Shown here one piece after another: positions 53,441-64,000 of a stretch of DNA of 64,000 nucleotides. How positions within the stretch are numbered: the first letter of the stretch is position 1; the number at the start of each line of letters is the position of its first letter. This stretch comes from Terriglobia bacterium. GTDB taxonomy: Bacteria; Acidobacteriota; Terriglobia; Terriglobales; Acidobacteriaceae. The stretch spans positions 62,001-126,000 of the forward strand of contig JAIQFH010000001.1 in assembly GCA_020073385.1 (NCBI GenBank). Reading direction: 5' to 3'. The position numbers and the translations under genes were made by a program. Under the pieces are notes generated by a model, which was given only the letters and a program-made list of their open reading frames with translations, was not told where the DNA came from and did no database searches.

Positions 53441-56400
53441 CTAGAACTGGTACCGCGCCCCAAACTGCATTCTGCGGAAGTTGTTGGTTGTGGAAGTGAC
53501 CTGGCCTAAAGCGCCGTCTCCTGATCCAACATCGGGGAAGGCAAAGCGCTGGTGATTGAACGCGTTGAACATTTCGGCGCGCACCTGGAGAAGTTGCCCC
53601 TCGTGGATCTTGAATTCTTTGGAGAGCGAGGTGTCCAGGTTGCGGATGCCGTCACCGCGCAAGTTGGAGAAGTGTCTGGGCGCATTGCCCGGAACGTTGT
53701 CGCCAGGATCGCCAAAACAATCCTGATTCAGGACACTCTCGCCTAACTTTGCCGCATCGTGATAACTCAGGCCGGTCGAAAGTTGAGAGCAGATCACGTT
53801 CGGTCGTTGATTGCCGTCCGCCAGGAGTCCGGCATCGTTGAAGAGAGCCAGGGGATTGCCGGATTGCACGGTGACCACCGTGTTCAATGCCCACCCACCC
53901 ACGATGCCATCTAGCACGCGGTTCATGCCGCGTCCGATCCAGCGGTCTCTCCCGAAAGGAAGATCGAGAATGATAGCGGCAGTCAAACGGTGGGGAGCGT
54001 CGTTGGAGCCGATCCCGTGTTCGACTCTGAGATTGTCGAGGACCTGTGGATTATCCAGGCCCAGATTTCCAATCCACGCATTGCGACCGGCAGAGGAATC
54101 ATCGGTCGCCTTCGAAAAAGTGTAGTTTCCCTCAAAGCTGATGTAATGGCTGGCACGCTTTTGGAAACGAATTTGTAACGAGTGGTACCAGGAGTTGGCA
54201 TTCAGCGTCGGCAATCCCTCGAACCCACCATCAAACTGGGGGTAAGGTTCGAGCAGCAGTTGCTGCGGAATCGCATCATCCGCGTACCGGGAATCCACCA
54301 CATCAGCGGCGTTGAAAATTGGGCTCGCCGGACACCATGGCCCCGTCATCGCTGCAGACGCCGTGAAGAAGCACTGGAACGGGTTTGGCACGTTAGTATT
54401 GAGATAATCCGTTACCCAGGAGTCGTCATGGTTGGGATCTGGTGCCGGCGGGTTGATCGCAGGATCGTTGGCCGCAGCCACGAGTTGCTGCCGAATCGAC
54501 GATGGCAGGAAGTTGCGATTGCGAGTGGAAATCCCACCTGCTCCAGCCCAGGGCAGATGAGTGCTGCGGTTGGCGGAGTAATCCACCCCCACCACGATCT
54601 GCCCCGGAAACATGTGCTGAATGCCCAGATTCCATTGGTAGATCTCTGCATTACGAGCCGTGCCAGTGTCCAGGTCGCTCGAGTTCCCGAAGCCCCACTG
54701 TGCCAGTTTGCCGTAGACGGTTCCTTGCGGAGGTGCGAGGCCGTCAGGAAACGGGCTGATACAACTGGGCTGGATGGTGGGCGAAGGTCCAAGACACGCG
54801 TCCTGGTTCGCGAAATTGTTCTTGGTGAAAAACATAGAGGCGGTCTTGGCAAATGCCGGGCCCGCATACTGGTAGTTGGTGGCGACGTTCATCCCGTAGA
54901 AGACTCCCGCACCGCCCCGCAACACAGTATTGGACGTGAGTTGATATGCGAACCCTAAACGCGGAGCCCAATTGTTTCTGTCCACCGGTGAGTTGCGGCG
55001 TCCGGAAGTTGCAAACACTGAGGTTCCCCTGATTGATCCAATCTGTCCGAAATCGAGTTCGGGGAAATCTGAATTCTGATTGCGGCTAACCGGAATGCTG
55101 ATTCCTGTGTCTGCTGTGAAATCGCTGAACTGGAGCCGGTTGAGGCGCTCGGTGTAAGGAGTGCTCCATTCATACCGTAGCCCGAGATTTACCGTCAGTT
55201 TGGGAGTAACTTTCCAGTCATCCTGCACGTAGAAAGCAGTCTCTTTCGATTTATCCGCAACTGCAGGAACGATATGAAGTGAGGCGTCGTGCGGATATCC
55301 GACCAAAATCGTGGCAAACGGGTTCCCCTGTCGATGATCGTCGTCTCCCAGGCTGCCGTTGGGTTGAGAAGTCGTCACATCGCGCGAGAAGTTGAAGATG
55401 CCCGTGGGATTGTCGGGTTGCCAGAAGTTGTTGAAGAATACGCGCTGCTCGCCTCCGAACTTGATGGAATGCCGTCCCTTCACCCATTGCAGACCGGAAG
55501 AATAACTAAAAAGGGTGTGGGCAAAGTGGGTGTCCACACAGCATTGGGTAAAAATCGACAGGAAGGGGTCATCGACACCGATAGTGGGCATGCGCGTGAG
55601 CCCATTGGCCGCAAGGTCCGGCGACAGGCCTACATCGCTGAGCGTTGGGTAATTGTTACTAATGCCGGGAGCATGCACGCGGTCAACGCTGAACCGGCTT
55701 GTCAAAAGTGCAGTCGGAGTGACGGACCAGTTGTACTCCACACCACCGTTCTGGACACTCGCCGGGTAAATGATGCCGTCACCCTGATCGCTCCCGATGA
55801 TCGTCGGCGCGGTCTCTTTGTCGTGATGAAGACTGTAACGTCCGCCAATTCTGTGATTGGCAGTGAACTGGTGATCCAACTTGACGTCAAACTGCCATGC
55901 GGGGTGGGTATCGATAATGATTTGGCGCCAGTTGGGATCCGGGTAAACCGCGTCCGGTATGTTGGCGTGCGGGTACAGATTCAGAATCGCCTGCCCGATG
56001 GGGTCGATCTGGCTTTGGGGAATAACGTTGCCGGGAAATTGGTTGTGCTGACAAGGCGGGGCGGGTACTTGGTTCCCCGCACATGGGTCATAGATTCCAG
56101 CGTTCACGGACAAGCCATCGGGGTCATCCGCGGGGTCCTTAGGCAGGTTCGCCGGACTCTGAGAGAAGTCGCCTGTGCGTTCCAAGTCGGTTGGAACGAC
56201 GCCACTGAGATTGACCGGATTCTGCTGCCGAACCTTCTCAAAATCGACGAAAAAGAATGTCTTGTTTTTCTGAATCGGCCCGCCAAGCGAGAATCCGTAC
56301 TGATCACGCACGTGATCCGGCCGCGGGCCGCTATTGAAGAAGTCTCGGGCATCCGTTGCTGACCGCTGGAAATACCACCAACCGCTGCCGTGAAATGCAT

Positions 56401-57181
56401 TGCCCCCCTGTTTTAGCACCATGTTCACAAGGGTGCCGCCGTTGTTCCCGAACTCTGCTGAAAAACTATTGTTCTGAACCTTGAACTCCTGCACGATCTC
56501 GACGGATGGCTGGTAGTAGACGTTGGAGTTGCCACCCTCGCCTTGTTCCGGCGAGCTGATCGGACTACCGTCAAGAGTTACTTGTGCTGTGGCGTTACGT
56601 TGGCCGTTCGAGACGAAGTTGGTGCCGGTTGGATAGTTGTCATTGATCCCGGAACCGGTAGTTTCGGTTACTCCGCCCGCCAAGAAGACCAGTCCAAACA
56701 TGCTGCGGCCGTAAAGCGGGATATCGCGCACGTATTCATTGGTCACGTCCGTGCCGATCGCCGCGCTCTCCGTGTCCAGCAAAGGAGCAGCTTGTGTCAC
56801 CTCCACCGTCGTGATGACGCCCAACGGGTGCAACTCGAAGTCGATCGACGTCTGCTGATCGACCTGCAGCACTACATTCTTTTGTTCGGCGGAGCGAAAC
56901 CCTTCTTTATCGGCTTTGATCGTGTATACCGCCGGACGTAGTCCTGTGAGAATGTAGAGCCCATTCCCATCACTATGCGCCGTGGTCGGGATGCCGGTCG
57001 CGTCGTTGGTGATTGTGACCGTCGCGCCGGTCACCATCGCGCCGCTCTGGTCCTTCACCACGCCTCGCACCTGCGCTGTATAGCTAGCCTGGCCGAACGC
57101 GCCAGCGGTTACAGCCAGAACGATGGCGCACCATAATGAGGACGCAACCAACCTGCGGCAGACACGCATAGCAGCCTCCAT
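53441..57181 (-). CDS. TonB-dependent receptor, Oar-like, with N-terminal carboxypeptidase-regulatory-like domain
   Basis: This 1246-residue outer-membrane receptor has a signal peptide (about residues 1-30), then the regulatory-like domain (AQVRGVVKDQSGAMVTGA), a plug (APLLDTESAAIGTDVTNEY to about 300) and a barrel ending in MQFGARYQF. It is different in detail from the receptor at 11488, so they probably bind different ligands. An internal ATG four codons in is an alternative start. Two palindromes directly upstream suggest control by a dedicated repressor. Confidence 0.9.
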   Translation of the reverse strand: MEAAMRVCRRLVASSLWCAIVLAVTAGAFGQASYTAQVRGVVKDQSGAMVTGATVTITNDATGIPTTAHSDGNGLYILTGLRPAVYTIKADKEGFRSAEQKNVVLQVDQQTSIDFELHPLGVITTVEVTQAAPLLDTESAAIGTDVTNEYVRDIPLYGRSMFGLVFLAGGVTETTGSGINDNYPTGTNFVSNGQRNATAQVTLDGSPISSPEQGEGGNSNVYYQPSVEIVQEFKVQNNSFSAEFGNNGGTLVNMVLKQGGNAFHGSGWWYFQRSATDARDFFNSGPRPDHVRDQYGFSLGGPIQKNKTFFFVDFEKVRQQNPVNLSGVVPTDLERTGDFSQSPANLPKDPADDPDGLSVNAGIYDPCAGNQVPAPPCQHNQFPGNVIPQSQIDPIGQAILNLYPHANIPDAVYPDPNWRQIIIDTHPAWQFDVKLDHQFTANHRIGGRYSLHHDKETAPTIIGSDQGDGIIYPASVQNGGVEYNWSVTPTALLTSRFSVDRVHAPGISNNYPTLSDVGLSPDLAANGLTRMPTIGVDDPFLSIFTQCCVDTHFAHTLFSYSSGLQWVKGRHSIKFGGEQRVFFNNFWQPDNPTGIFNFSRDVTTSQPNGSLGDDDHRQGNPFATILVGYPHDASLHIVPAVADKSKETAFYVQDDWKVTPKLTVNLGLRYEWSTPYTERLNRLQFSDFTADTGISIPVSRNQNSDFPELDFGQIGSIRGTSVFATSGRRNSPVDRNNWAPRLGFAYQLTSNTVLRGGAGVFYGMNVATNYQYAGPAFAKTASMFFTKNNFANQDACLGPSPTIQPSCISPFPDGLAPPQGTVYGKLAQWGFGNSSDLDTGTARNAEIYQWNLGIQHMFPGQIVVGVDYSANRSTHLPWAGAGGISTRNRNFLPSSIRQQLVAAANDPAINPPAPDPNHDDSWVTDYLNTNVPNPFQCFFTASAAMTGPWCPASPIFNAADVVDSRYADDAIPQQLLLEPYPQFDGGFEGLPTLNANSWYHSLQIRFQKRASHYISFEGNYTFSKATDDSSAGRNAWIGNLGLDNPQVLDNLRVEHGIGSNDAPHRLTAAIILDLPFGRDRWIGRGMNRVLDGIVGGWALNTVVTVQSGNPLALFNDAGLLADGNQRPNVICSQLSTGLSYHDAAKLGESVLNQDCFGDPGDNVPGNAPRHFSNLRGDGIRNLDTSLSKEFKIHEGQLLQVRAEMFNAFNHQRFAFPDVGSGDGALGQVTSTTNNFRRMQFGARYQF

Positions 57182-57184
57182 CTT

Positions 57185-57231
57185 TCGTATTATTACGAGT
57201 CAACACTATTACTTTCGTTTATCTCGAAAGT
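57185..57231. promoter_or_regulatory. Two palindromes upstream of the second TonB receptor
   Basis: TCGTA-ttat-TACGA (57185-57198) and ACTTTCG-tttatct-CGAAAGT (57211-57231) are both perfect inverted repeats in an AT-rich stretch next to the receptor start codon. They look like operator half-sites for a dimeric repressor, which is not encoded nearby. Confidence 0.5.
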
Positions 57232-57624
57232 CAAGACAAATCGCAGCGAAAAACTACCCTTCGCCCGCATCCACAAGCATATGAAGATCAACGTCATTAG
57301 GCCGTAGTTCACGGCAGGAACCAGCGCTCCCATCGAATCCGGAGGACGAAATCGGCCAAAGGGAGTGGGTTGCGAAGATTGCTTGGTGGGTCGGGATATC
57401 GATTAGCTGTGCAGTCCCGAACCGAGCAGAGTGTCAATTCGATTCCGATATACACAATCAACAAAGATGGCACGCTCACCGTCGCTGGGATGGCACCAAC
57501 GGGAATCGACACACTCTCTAAGAGCTTGGCCGCGCCCACAAGGTGGCCCGAGTGCTGATGATGTTTTTTTGCTGTATCGGCCTTTGGAAAGGGAGGGTTA
57601 ACTGAACTGCGCGACGCTTCGCCT
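57232..57624. other. Intergenic stretch with a possible lactonase-propeller relic
   Basis: No intact gene is supported. A plus-strand segment near 57440-57530 reads SIPIYTINKDGTLTVAG, similar to one blade of a beta-propeller lactonase, with no start and an early stop. The remainder is not recognisable. The reading may be chance. Confidence 0.3.
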
Positions 57625-57744
57625 TTAGGCAGACTTCTTGGTAGGCAGGCAGAACTCGATTACTTTTCCTCGTTCGTGCACCGGAATCCATTTCGCACGC
57701 CACCGGAAATTAGTCGGTATGTAAAACTCAATTACTCTCGCCAC
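57625..57744 (-). CDS. 39-residue peptide with repeated VIEF motif
   Basis: A GTG-started frame of 39 codons reads VARVIEFYIPTNFRWRAKW to the middle and GKVIEFCLPTKKSA at the end. The two VIEF(Y/C)-x-P segments are 24 residues apart and the rest is basic. GGAG lies just before the start and the frame has a TAG 20 codons further up. I recall similar 35-45 residue proteins in Acidobacteriota but no function. It is the only convincing coding signal in the gene-poor region 57182-58244. Confidence 0.5.
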   Translation of the reverse strand: MARVIEFYIPTNFRWRAKWIPVHERGKVIEFCLPTKKSA

Positions 57745-58244
57745 GGCTCCGTACTTCCTATCGTCTGCCTCTCGGCAAATACAATTACTGCCTCGTTTCC
57801 TCTACGGGTGGCCTAGCCACTCCCACCCGCAGTCGCAGCGGGTGGAATCGCTCAGCCTGAGCTTCCTCAGAAGCGCTTTACACAACGCACATGATCGCAT
57901 CCACATCGTTTTGCTCCATTCCTCGAACACAACATTCGACTCCGCGATCGCTATACCGGATGCAGCCCAGATGTCATTTGATTGTCAAACGAATCCCTTC
58001 CACCTCTCCGATATACAGCTGTCGGAAGGTGTGCTCTTTGCTTCCCGGCGTCCGCGAACACGAGCGTCCCAGTTTCGCCCACACTTCATTGTGTCAATCG
58101 AAGCCAAACCGTTTCGCCGATTCGCTTCAGGGAATGCCGTTTCTTGCCGCCTCGGCTGTGTTTCAATGCACGGCGGTATGCATACCGACAGGGCTAGAAC
58201 AGTTGTAGTAAGTCTGGCATCATGAAGCGGAAAGTCTCCTCCCC
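57745..58244. other. Intergenic stretch, nothing recognised
   Basis: About 500 bases with several overlapping open frames that have no start signals, motifs or consistent codon use. A small inverted repeat, CCACCCGC with GCGGGTGG, lies near 57822-57844. No promoter, RNA gene or repeat could be supported. Confidence 0.4.
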
Positions 58245-59237
58245 ATGAAAGCCGCAATTCTTGCCGCGCCCGCAGCAATTTCAGAACGTCCTCTCCAGAT
58301 TGTTGATGTTGCAGATCCGCGAGTGCGATCAGGGCACGTGCTGCTGCGCGTGCGGGCGTGCGGAGTGTGTCGCACGGATCTGCACATTGTGGAAGGGGAA
58401 TTGCCGCCCAAACAGCTGCGGATCATTCCTGGCCACCAGATCGTGGGCGAGGTCATCGATGGGGCCTCGGCAGACATTCCCCTTGGCACACGCGTGGGCG
58501 TCTCCTGGGTTGGGGGCACCGATGGCACTTGTCCGTATTGCCTCAAGGGTCTCGAAAACCTTTGCGACTCACCCACGTTCACCGGTTACACCGTAGCAGG
58601 CGGCTATGCGGAGTGCGCTTTTGCGCGTGCTGACTTTGTCTTTCCTCTACCGAATTCGCTCGACGATCTGCACGCGGCGCCACTGCTCTGTGCCGGCATC
58701 ATTGGCTTTCGCAGCTTGCGCGTGGCTGGAGTCGAACGGGGTGAACGTGTGGGTTTGTTTGGCTTCGGTGCGTCGGCTCACCTGGCGATTGCAGTTCTGC
58801 TCGGGTGGAAGTGCGAAGTGTATGTCTCCACGCGCGGCAAGTCTCATCGCGAACTTGCCGAGTCGTTGGGAGCTACGTGGGTGGGAAGCGAAACAGAGAA
58901 GCCGCCTGTGGAACTGGATCGTGCGATCACCTTTGCGCCAAGTGGTGACGTGGTGATCGCAGCGCTCTCCAGTTTGCGTAAGGGCGGCGTGGTGGCGATC
59001 AATGCGATCCATCTTGATCGCGTGCCGCAGTTCGACTATGACACGCTGCTGTGGGGCGAGCGGCAGATTCGCAGCGTGGCGAACATGACGCGCGCCGACG
59101 CACGTGACTTCCTTGCGCTGGCCGCGAAGATCGGGCTGCGGCCTAAGGTGACTGTGTTTTCGCTCAATCAAGCTAACGAAGCGCTCATGGCTGTGAAACA
59201 TGACGCGGTGGACGGCGCTGCGGTGATCGTGCCGTAA
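58245..59237 (+). CDS. Zinc-dependent alcohol dehydrogenase
   Basis: This 330-residue medium-chain dehydrogenase has the catalytic zinc site VRACGVCRTDLHIVEGELP and PGHQIVGEVIDG, the structural-zinc region GTCPYCLKGLENLCDSP, and a nucleotide fold with GLFGFGASAHLAIAVLL. It oxidises an alcohol or reduces an aldehyde with NAD(P). Length is typical of the smaller group of the family. It is a single gene facing the YwiC-like gene (tail to tail, 2 bases apart). Confidence 0.9.
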   Translation: MKAAILAAPAAISERPLQIVDVADPRVRSGHVLLRVRACGVCRTDLHIVEGELPPKQLRIIPGHQIVGEVIDGASADIPLGTRVGVSWVGGTDGTCPYCLKGLENLCDSPTFTGYTVAGGYAECAFARADFVFPLPNSLDDLHAAPLLCAGIIGFRSLRVAGVERGERVGLFGFGASAHLAIAVLLGWKCEVYVSTRGKSHRELAESLGATWVGSETEKPPVELDRAITFAPSGDVVIAALSSLRKGGVVAINAIHLDRVPQFDYDTLLWGERQIRSVANMTRADARDFLALAAKIGLRPKVTVFSLNQANEALMAVKHDAVDGAAVIVP

Positions 59238-59239
59238 CG

Positions 59240-60148
59240 TTATCGCGGCCTTGCCAGGATGAAGGTCGCGATCAGCAGCAGGCAGAATGCGGTGGCGTGC
59301 TTCAGTTCACTCCAGCCCAGACGACGGACGACTAATGGAGTCGGTTCCTGAACGAAGTAGAACCATCCGCGGAACAGGAGCGGGGCGAAGGCTAGTGACG
59401 CGATAGGGGGCATCAGGCGCGCCAGGCAAGCCAGGGTGATGATCGCGGTCATGAGTGCCTGCCCAAGCGCGAATACCCACCCATTGGCGAACTTCGCGCG
59501 GAATCCCTGGATCTTTGCCGTGTGAATGCGGAGTTGGACGTAGTGAATCTGGTCGCCGGCGAACAGGATATTTGCGAGCCACAACATCCATGCCGTCGCG
59601 TTGAATTCTCCGGTGATGACGTAATAGGCGGCGGGTGCGGAGGCAGTCAGGCCGATTGTTCCCACCATCTCGGAGAGCATGCGCGTTCGCCGCCCCATTT
59701 TCTTCAGAACGGCCTGCGCAATGAAAGCCGCCGCCACCGCCGCGCCAAGCGGCCACAGGCCGACATTTCTTCCCGCCCACAGCAGCGCCGCCAGCGTGAC
59801 AGCGGCAATGCCTGCCAATAGGACGATGATCGAGCGGAGCGTATGAGACTCATCCAGGGTTTGAGCGCGCATGGCGGAAGTGCCCAGTAGGCTTTCGAGA
59901 GGAGTTCTCAGCCAAAATAAGGCAAGAGCGGCAGTCAACAACAGAATCAGGGGAAAGATGTGACTCGCCTGATGGAATGCCACGCCGGCTCCGGTGACCA
60001 TCGGAACCAGCAGCAGACCCCACGCGCCGTGTTCGCGAGGAAGGATCAGAGCGCGGCGGCGTTCGCGGCGGGCTTTGTCGGTGACTGTGTCTACCGTTGA
60101 GTTGAACGAGTTTATGTTATGAGTTTCGGAGATGTTCAAGACTGCCAA
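59240..60148 (-). CDS. YwiC-like membrane protein
   Basis: This 302-residue protein has about eight to nine hydrophobic helices and the family start PREHGAWGLLLVPMVTGAG. A conserved DQIHYVQLRIHTAKIQG segment is in the C-terminal half, and the helices LFWLRTPLESLLG are typical. YwiC-like proteins have no established function. An N-terminal cytoplasmic tail of about 35 residues with RRERRRA precedes the first helix. Confidence 0.8.
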   Translation of the reverse strand: MAVLNISETHNINSFNSTVDTVTDKARRERRRALILPREHGAWGLLLVPMVTGAGVAFHQASHIFPLILLLTAALALFWLRTPLESLLGTSAMRAQTLDESHTLRSIIVLLAGIAAVTLAALLWAGRNVGLWPLGAAVAAAFIAQAVLKKMGRRTRMLSEMVGTIGLTASAPAAYYVITGEFNATAWMLWLANILFAGDQIHYVQLRIHTAKIQGFRAKFANGWVFALGQALMTAIITLACLARLMPPIASLAFAPLLFRGWFYFVQEPTPLVVRRLGWSELKHATAFCLLLIATFILARPR

Positions 60149-60161
60149 GATTGCACCCTAG

Positions 60162-60215
60162 GGGCTAAAAGCCCAATTCTCGATCTGGCCCGTGCGGCGC
60201 GGCTGAAGCCGCGCC
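60162..60215. repeat. Palindromic intergenic repeat cluster
   Basis: Two hairpins in the 166-base gap: GGGCT-aaa-AGCCC (60162-60174) and GGCGCGGC-tgaa-GCCGCGCC (60196-60215). The remaining bases to 60314 are GC-rich and hold no gene. The pair resembles REP-like units. Confidence 0.55.
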
Positions 60216-60314
60216 CCTTCAAACCCAATCCGCTTTGCGCCGTGCCCGCACGCTGCTCACGGAGTGCGAGGGCAAGATACCCTCGTCTCGGCCGGCGAGC
60301 CAGCGCTACATTTT

Positions 60315-61331
60315 TCAACGCCATCCCGCCATGTGGATGTGGGTCATACCTTTTACAGCGCGCATGTACTGGGCACGCTCGAAAGCGGCGGGATCGGGGC
60401 AGCGAATCTGGCTCATGCTGCCTTGCATCTGCTGCACGGATTCGTACTCATGTTCTTCCATCCACTCGCGCACTTCGCGCTCCACGTGCCGCAGATGGTT
60501 TATGCCGTGGCGCATCAGCGACGAACAAAGCATCGTCACGTTAGCGCCCACCATCAGCAACTTGACCACGTCTTCGGCGGTGTGGACTCCACTTGTGGCT
60601 GCCAGACTTGCTTTGAGCTTTCCGTAAAGGATTCCGATCCAGGTGAGCGGCAGACGCAGAGCTTGTTGCGAGCTCAGCAGGACATTGGGACGAATTTCCA
60701 GTTCCTCGAGATCGATGTCCGGCTGATAGAAGCGGTTGAAGAGCACCAGTCCGTCGGCACCGGCATCATCGAGGCGGTGGGCCATGTTGGTGAAATTACT
60801 GAAGAACGGGCTGAGTTTGACCGCAACCGGAATCGTGACTGTCCCCTTCACAGCGCTCACGATGTCCAAATAAGTCTTCTCGACATCGGCCGCGGTGAGC
60901 TTCGGATCTGTCGGAATGTAGTAGATATTACATTCGATAGCGTCGGCGCCAGCGCGCTCGATCTCGCCAGCGAACTTGGTCCATCCGCCAAGGGTTGAGC
61001 CGTTGAGGCTCGCGATGATCGGCATGCCAACGGAGGCTTTCGCCTTGCGGATGTGATTGAGATATCCCTCGGGACCGGTGTGGAATTCGCTTGGCTGCGG
61101 GAAGTAGGTGAGGGACTCGGCGAAGCTCTCAGTTCCCGCGGAAAGATGGTATTGCAGGTCGATCTCTTCTTGGCGCAACTGCTCTTCGAACAGGGAATAG
61201 AGCACCACGGCGGCCGCGCCGGCGTCTTCCAGGCGGCAGATGCCATCGATGTCGCGGGAGAGTGGGGAGGCTGAGACCACCAACGGGGAGGGCAGCTTCA
61301 GGCCGAGATAAGTCGTGGTCAGGTCGATCAT
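60315..61331 (-). CDS. Dihydroorotate dehydrogenase-like flavoprotein
   Basis: This 338-residue FMN barrel protein has [41 protein letters not shown] and [17 protein letters not shown] in the usual order. It resembles PyrD/PreA but has its own branch and is commonly next to pyruvate:ferredoxin oxidoreductase. Whether it acts on dihydroorotate is unknown. An AAGGAGA Shine-Dalgarno precedes the ATG, and it lies 86 bases after nifJ, beyond a terminator-like hairpin. Confidence 0.85.
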   Translation of the reverse strand: MIDLTTTYLGLKLPSPLVVSASPLSRDIDGICRLEDAGAAAVVLYSLFEEQLRQEEIDLQYHLSAGTESFAESLTYFPQPSEFHTGPEGYLNHIRKAKASVGMPIIASLNGSTLGGWTKFAGEIERAGADAIECNIYYIPTDPKLTAADVEKTYLDIVSAVKGTVTIPVAVKLSPFFSNFTNMAHRLDDAGADGLVLFNRFYQPDIDLEELEIRPNVLLSSQQALRLPLTWIGILYGKLKASLAATSGVHTAEDVVKLLMVGANVTMLCSSLMRHGINHLRHVEREVREWMEEHEYESVQQMQGSMSQIRCPDPAAFERAQYMRAVKGMTHIHMAGWR

Positions 61332-61368
61332 CAGGTTCTCCTTACTTCATCGTTCGAGTTCTGGAAGT

Positions 61369-61408
61369 CAAAACCCCCCACCCTCTCGCAAAACCCGCGA
61401 GAAGGTGG
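61369..61408 (-). terminator. Terminator-like hairpin between nifJ and the DHOD-like gene
   Basis: CCACC-C-TCTCGC pairs with GCGAGA-A-GGTGG (12 positions, one mismatch) around loop AAAACCC. On the minus strand it is followed by GGGGTTTTGACTT. It should reduce read-through from nifJ into the DHOD-like gene, although that gene lies on the same strand. Confidence 0.6.
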
Positions 61409-61417
61409 AGCACCCTC

Positions 61418-64000
<2,583 letters not shown>

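Noticed and set aside
55289-56362. Open frame of 357 codons on the plus strand
   Set aside because: Antisense to the TonB receptor barrel, with no recognisable domain.
57842-58225. Possible 127-residue protein before the alcohol dehydrogenase
   Set aside because: No Shine-Dalgarno, no motif, and several overlapping frames of similar length on both strands.

Overview
The window looks like a chromosomal segment of a soil or sediment Acidobacteriota (Terriglobia-like) bacterium. This is an inference from gene content, not a phylogenetic result. The pointers are two very large Oar-type TonB receptors with an N-terminal carboxypeptidase-regulatory-like domain and a terminal aromatic residue, exported glycoside hydrolases, a CRTAC1/ASPIC protein, tiny conserved-looking proteins, short palindromic repeats between genes and moderately high GC. 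No tRNA, rRNA, CRISPR array, integrase or insertion sequence was seen.

Layout. 1-3768 (minus): a glycoside-hydrolase-like barrel fused to a formylglycine-generating-enzyme-like domain, cut by the left edge, behind a PQQ dehydrogenase with an inserted cytochrome c domain. 3840-10318 (plus): an acyl-CoA dehydrogenase, a FixC-FixX fusion (ETF:quinone oxidoreductase type), divergent EtfB and EtfA, and a small unknown protein. 10315-16618: a broken LacI-type regulator, a TonB receptor and a GH39-type hydrolase. 16674-16892: a small Cys/His-rich protein.

17047-30750 (minus) is a compact 14-gene respiratory operon: an Rrf2-type Fe-S regulator, a CcoS-like peptide, Rieske protein, cytochrome b, a seven-heme cytochrome c, CcoN, CcoO, two small membrane proteins, a GltD-like Fe-S flavoprotein, a TauE/SafE-like membrane protein, CcoG, a small membrane protein and the copper ATPase CcoI. 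It appears to encode a combined bc1-type and cbb3-type chain in which the heptaheme protein may replace both cytochrome c1 and the heme part of CcoP. A NarL/FixJ-type regulator is divergent from it.

31896-41300 (plus) starts with a DAHP synthase. It continues with tightly coupled exported proteins: a propeller with a C-terminal heme site that recalls hydrazine synthase alpha, a CRTAC1 protein, a YVTN propeller joined to a di-heme module, another propeller, then a RidA-like protein and an orphan solute-binding protein with a repeated lobe. I do not recognise this as a described system. 41442-41981 is a DinB-like protein.

42225-48700 (minus) is an arginine operon, argR-argC-argB-argF-argG-argH-argA(short), with tandem ARG boxes directly before argR. 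48946-51265 is glpF-glpK. 51426-57181 (minus) holds an unclassified barrel hydrolase and a second TonB receptor. 57182-58244 is gene-poor but holds a 39-codon gene. The right end has an alcohol dehydrogenase, a YwiC-like membrane protein, a dihydroorotate-dehydrogenase-like protein and most of pyruvate:ferredoxin oxidoreductase, cut by the right edge.

Three CRP/FNR-type palindromes sit upstream of the acyl-CoA/ETF and PQQ genes, the bc/cbb3 operon and the propeller operon. This suggests that one oxygen- or redox-responsive regulator may link these loci.
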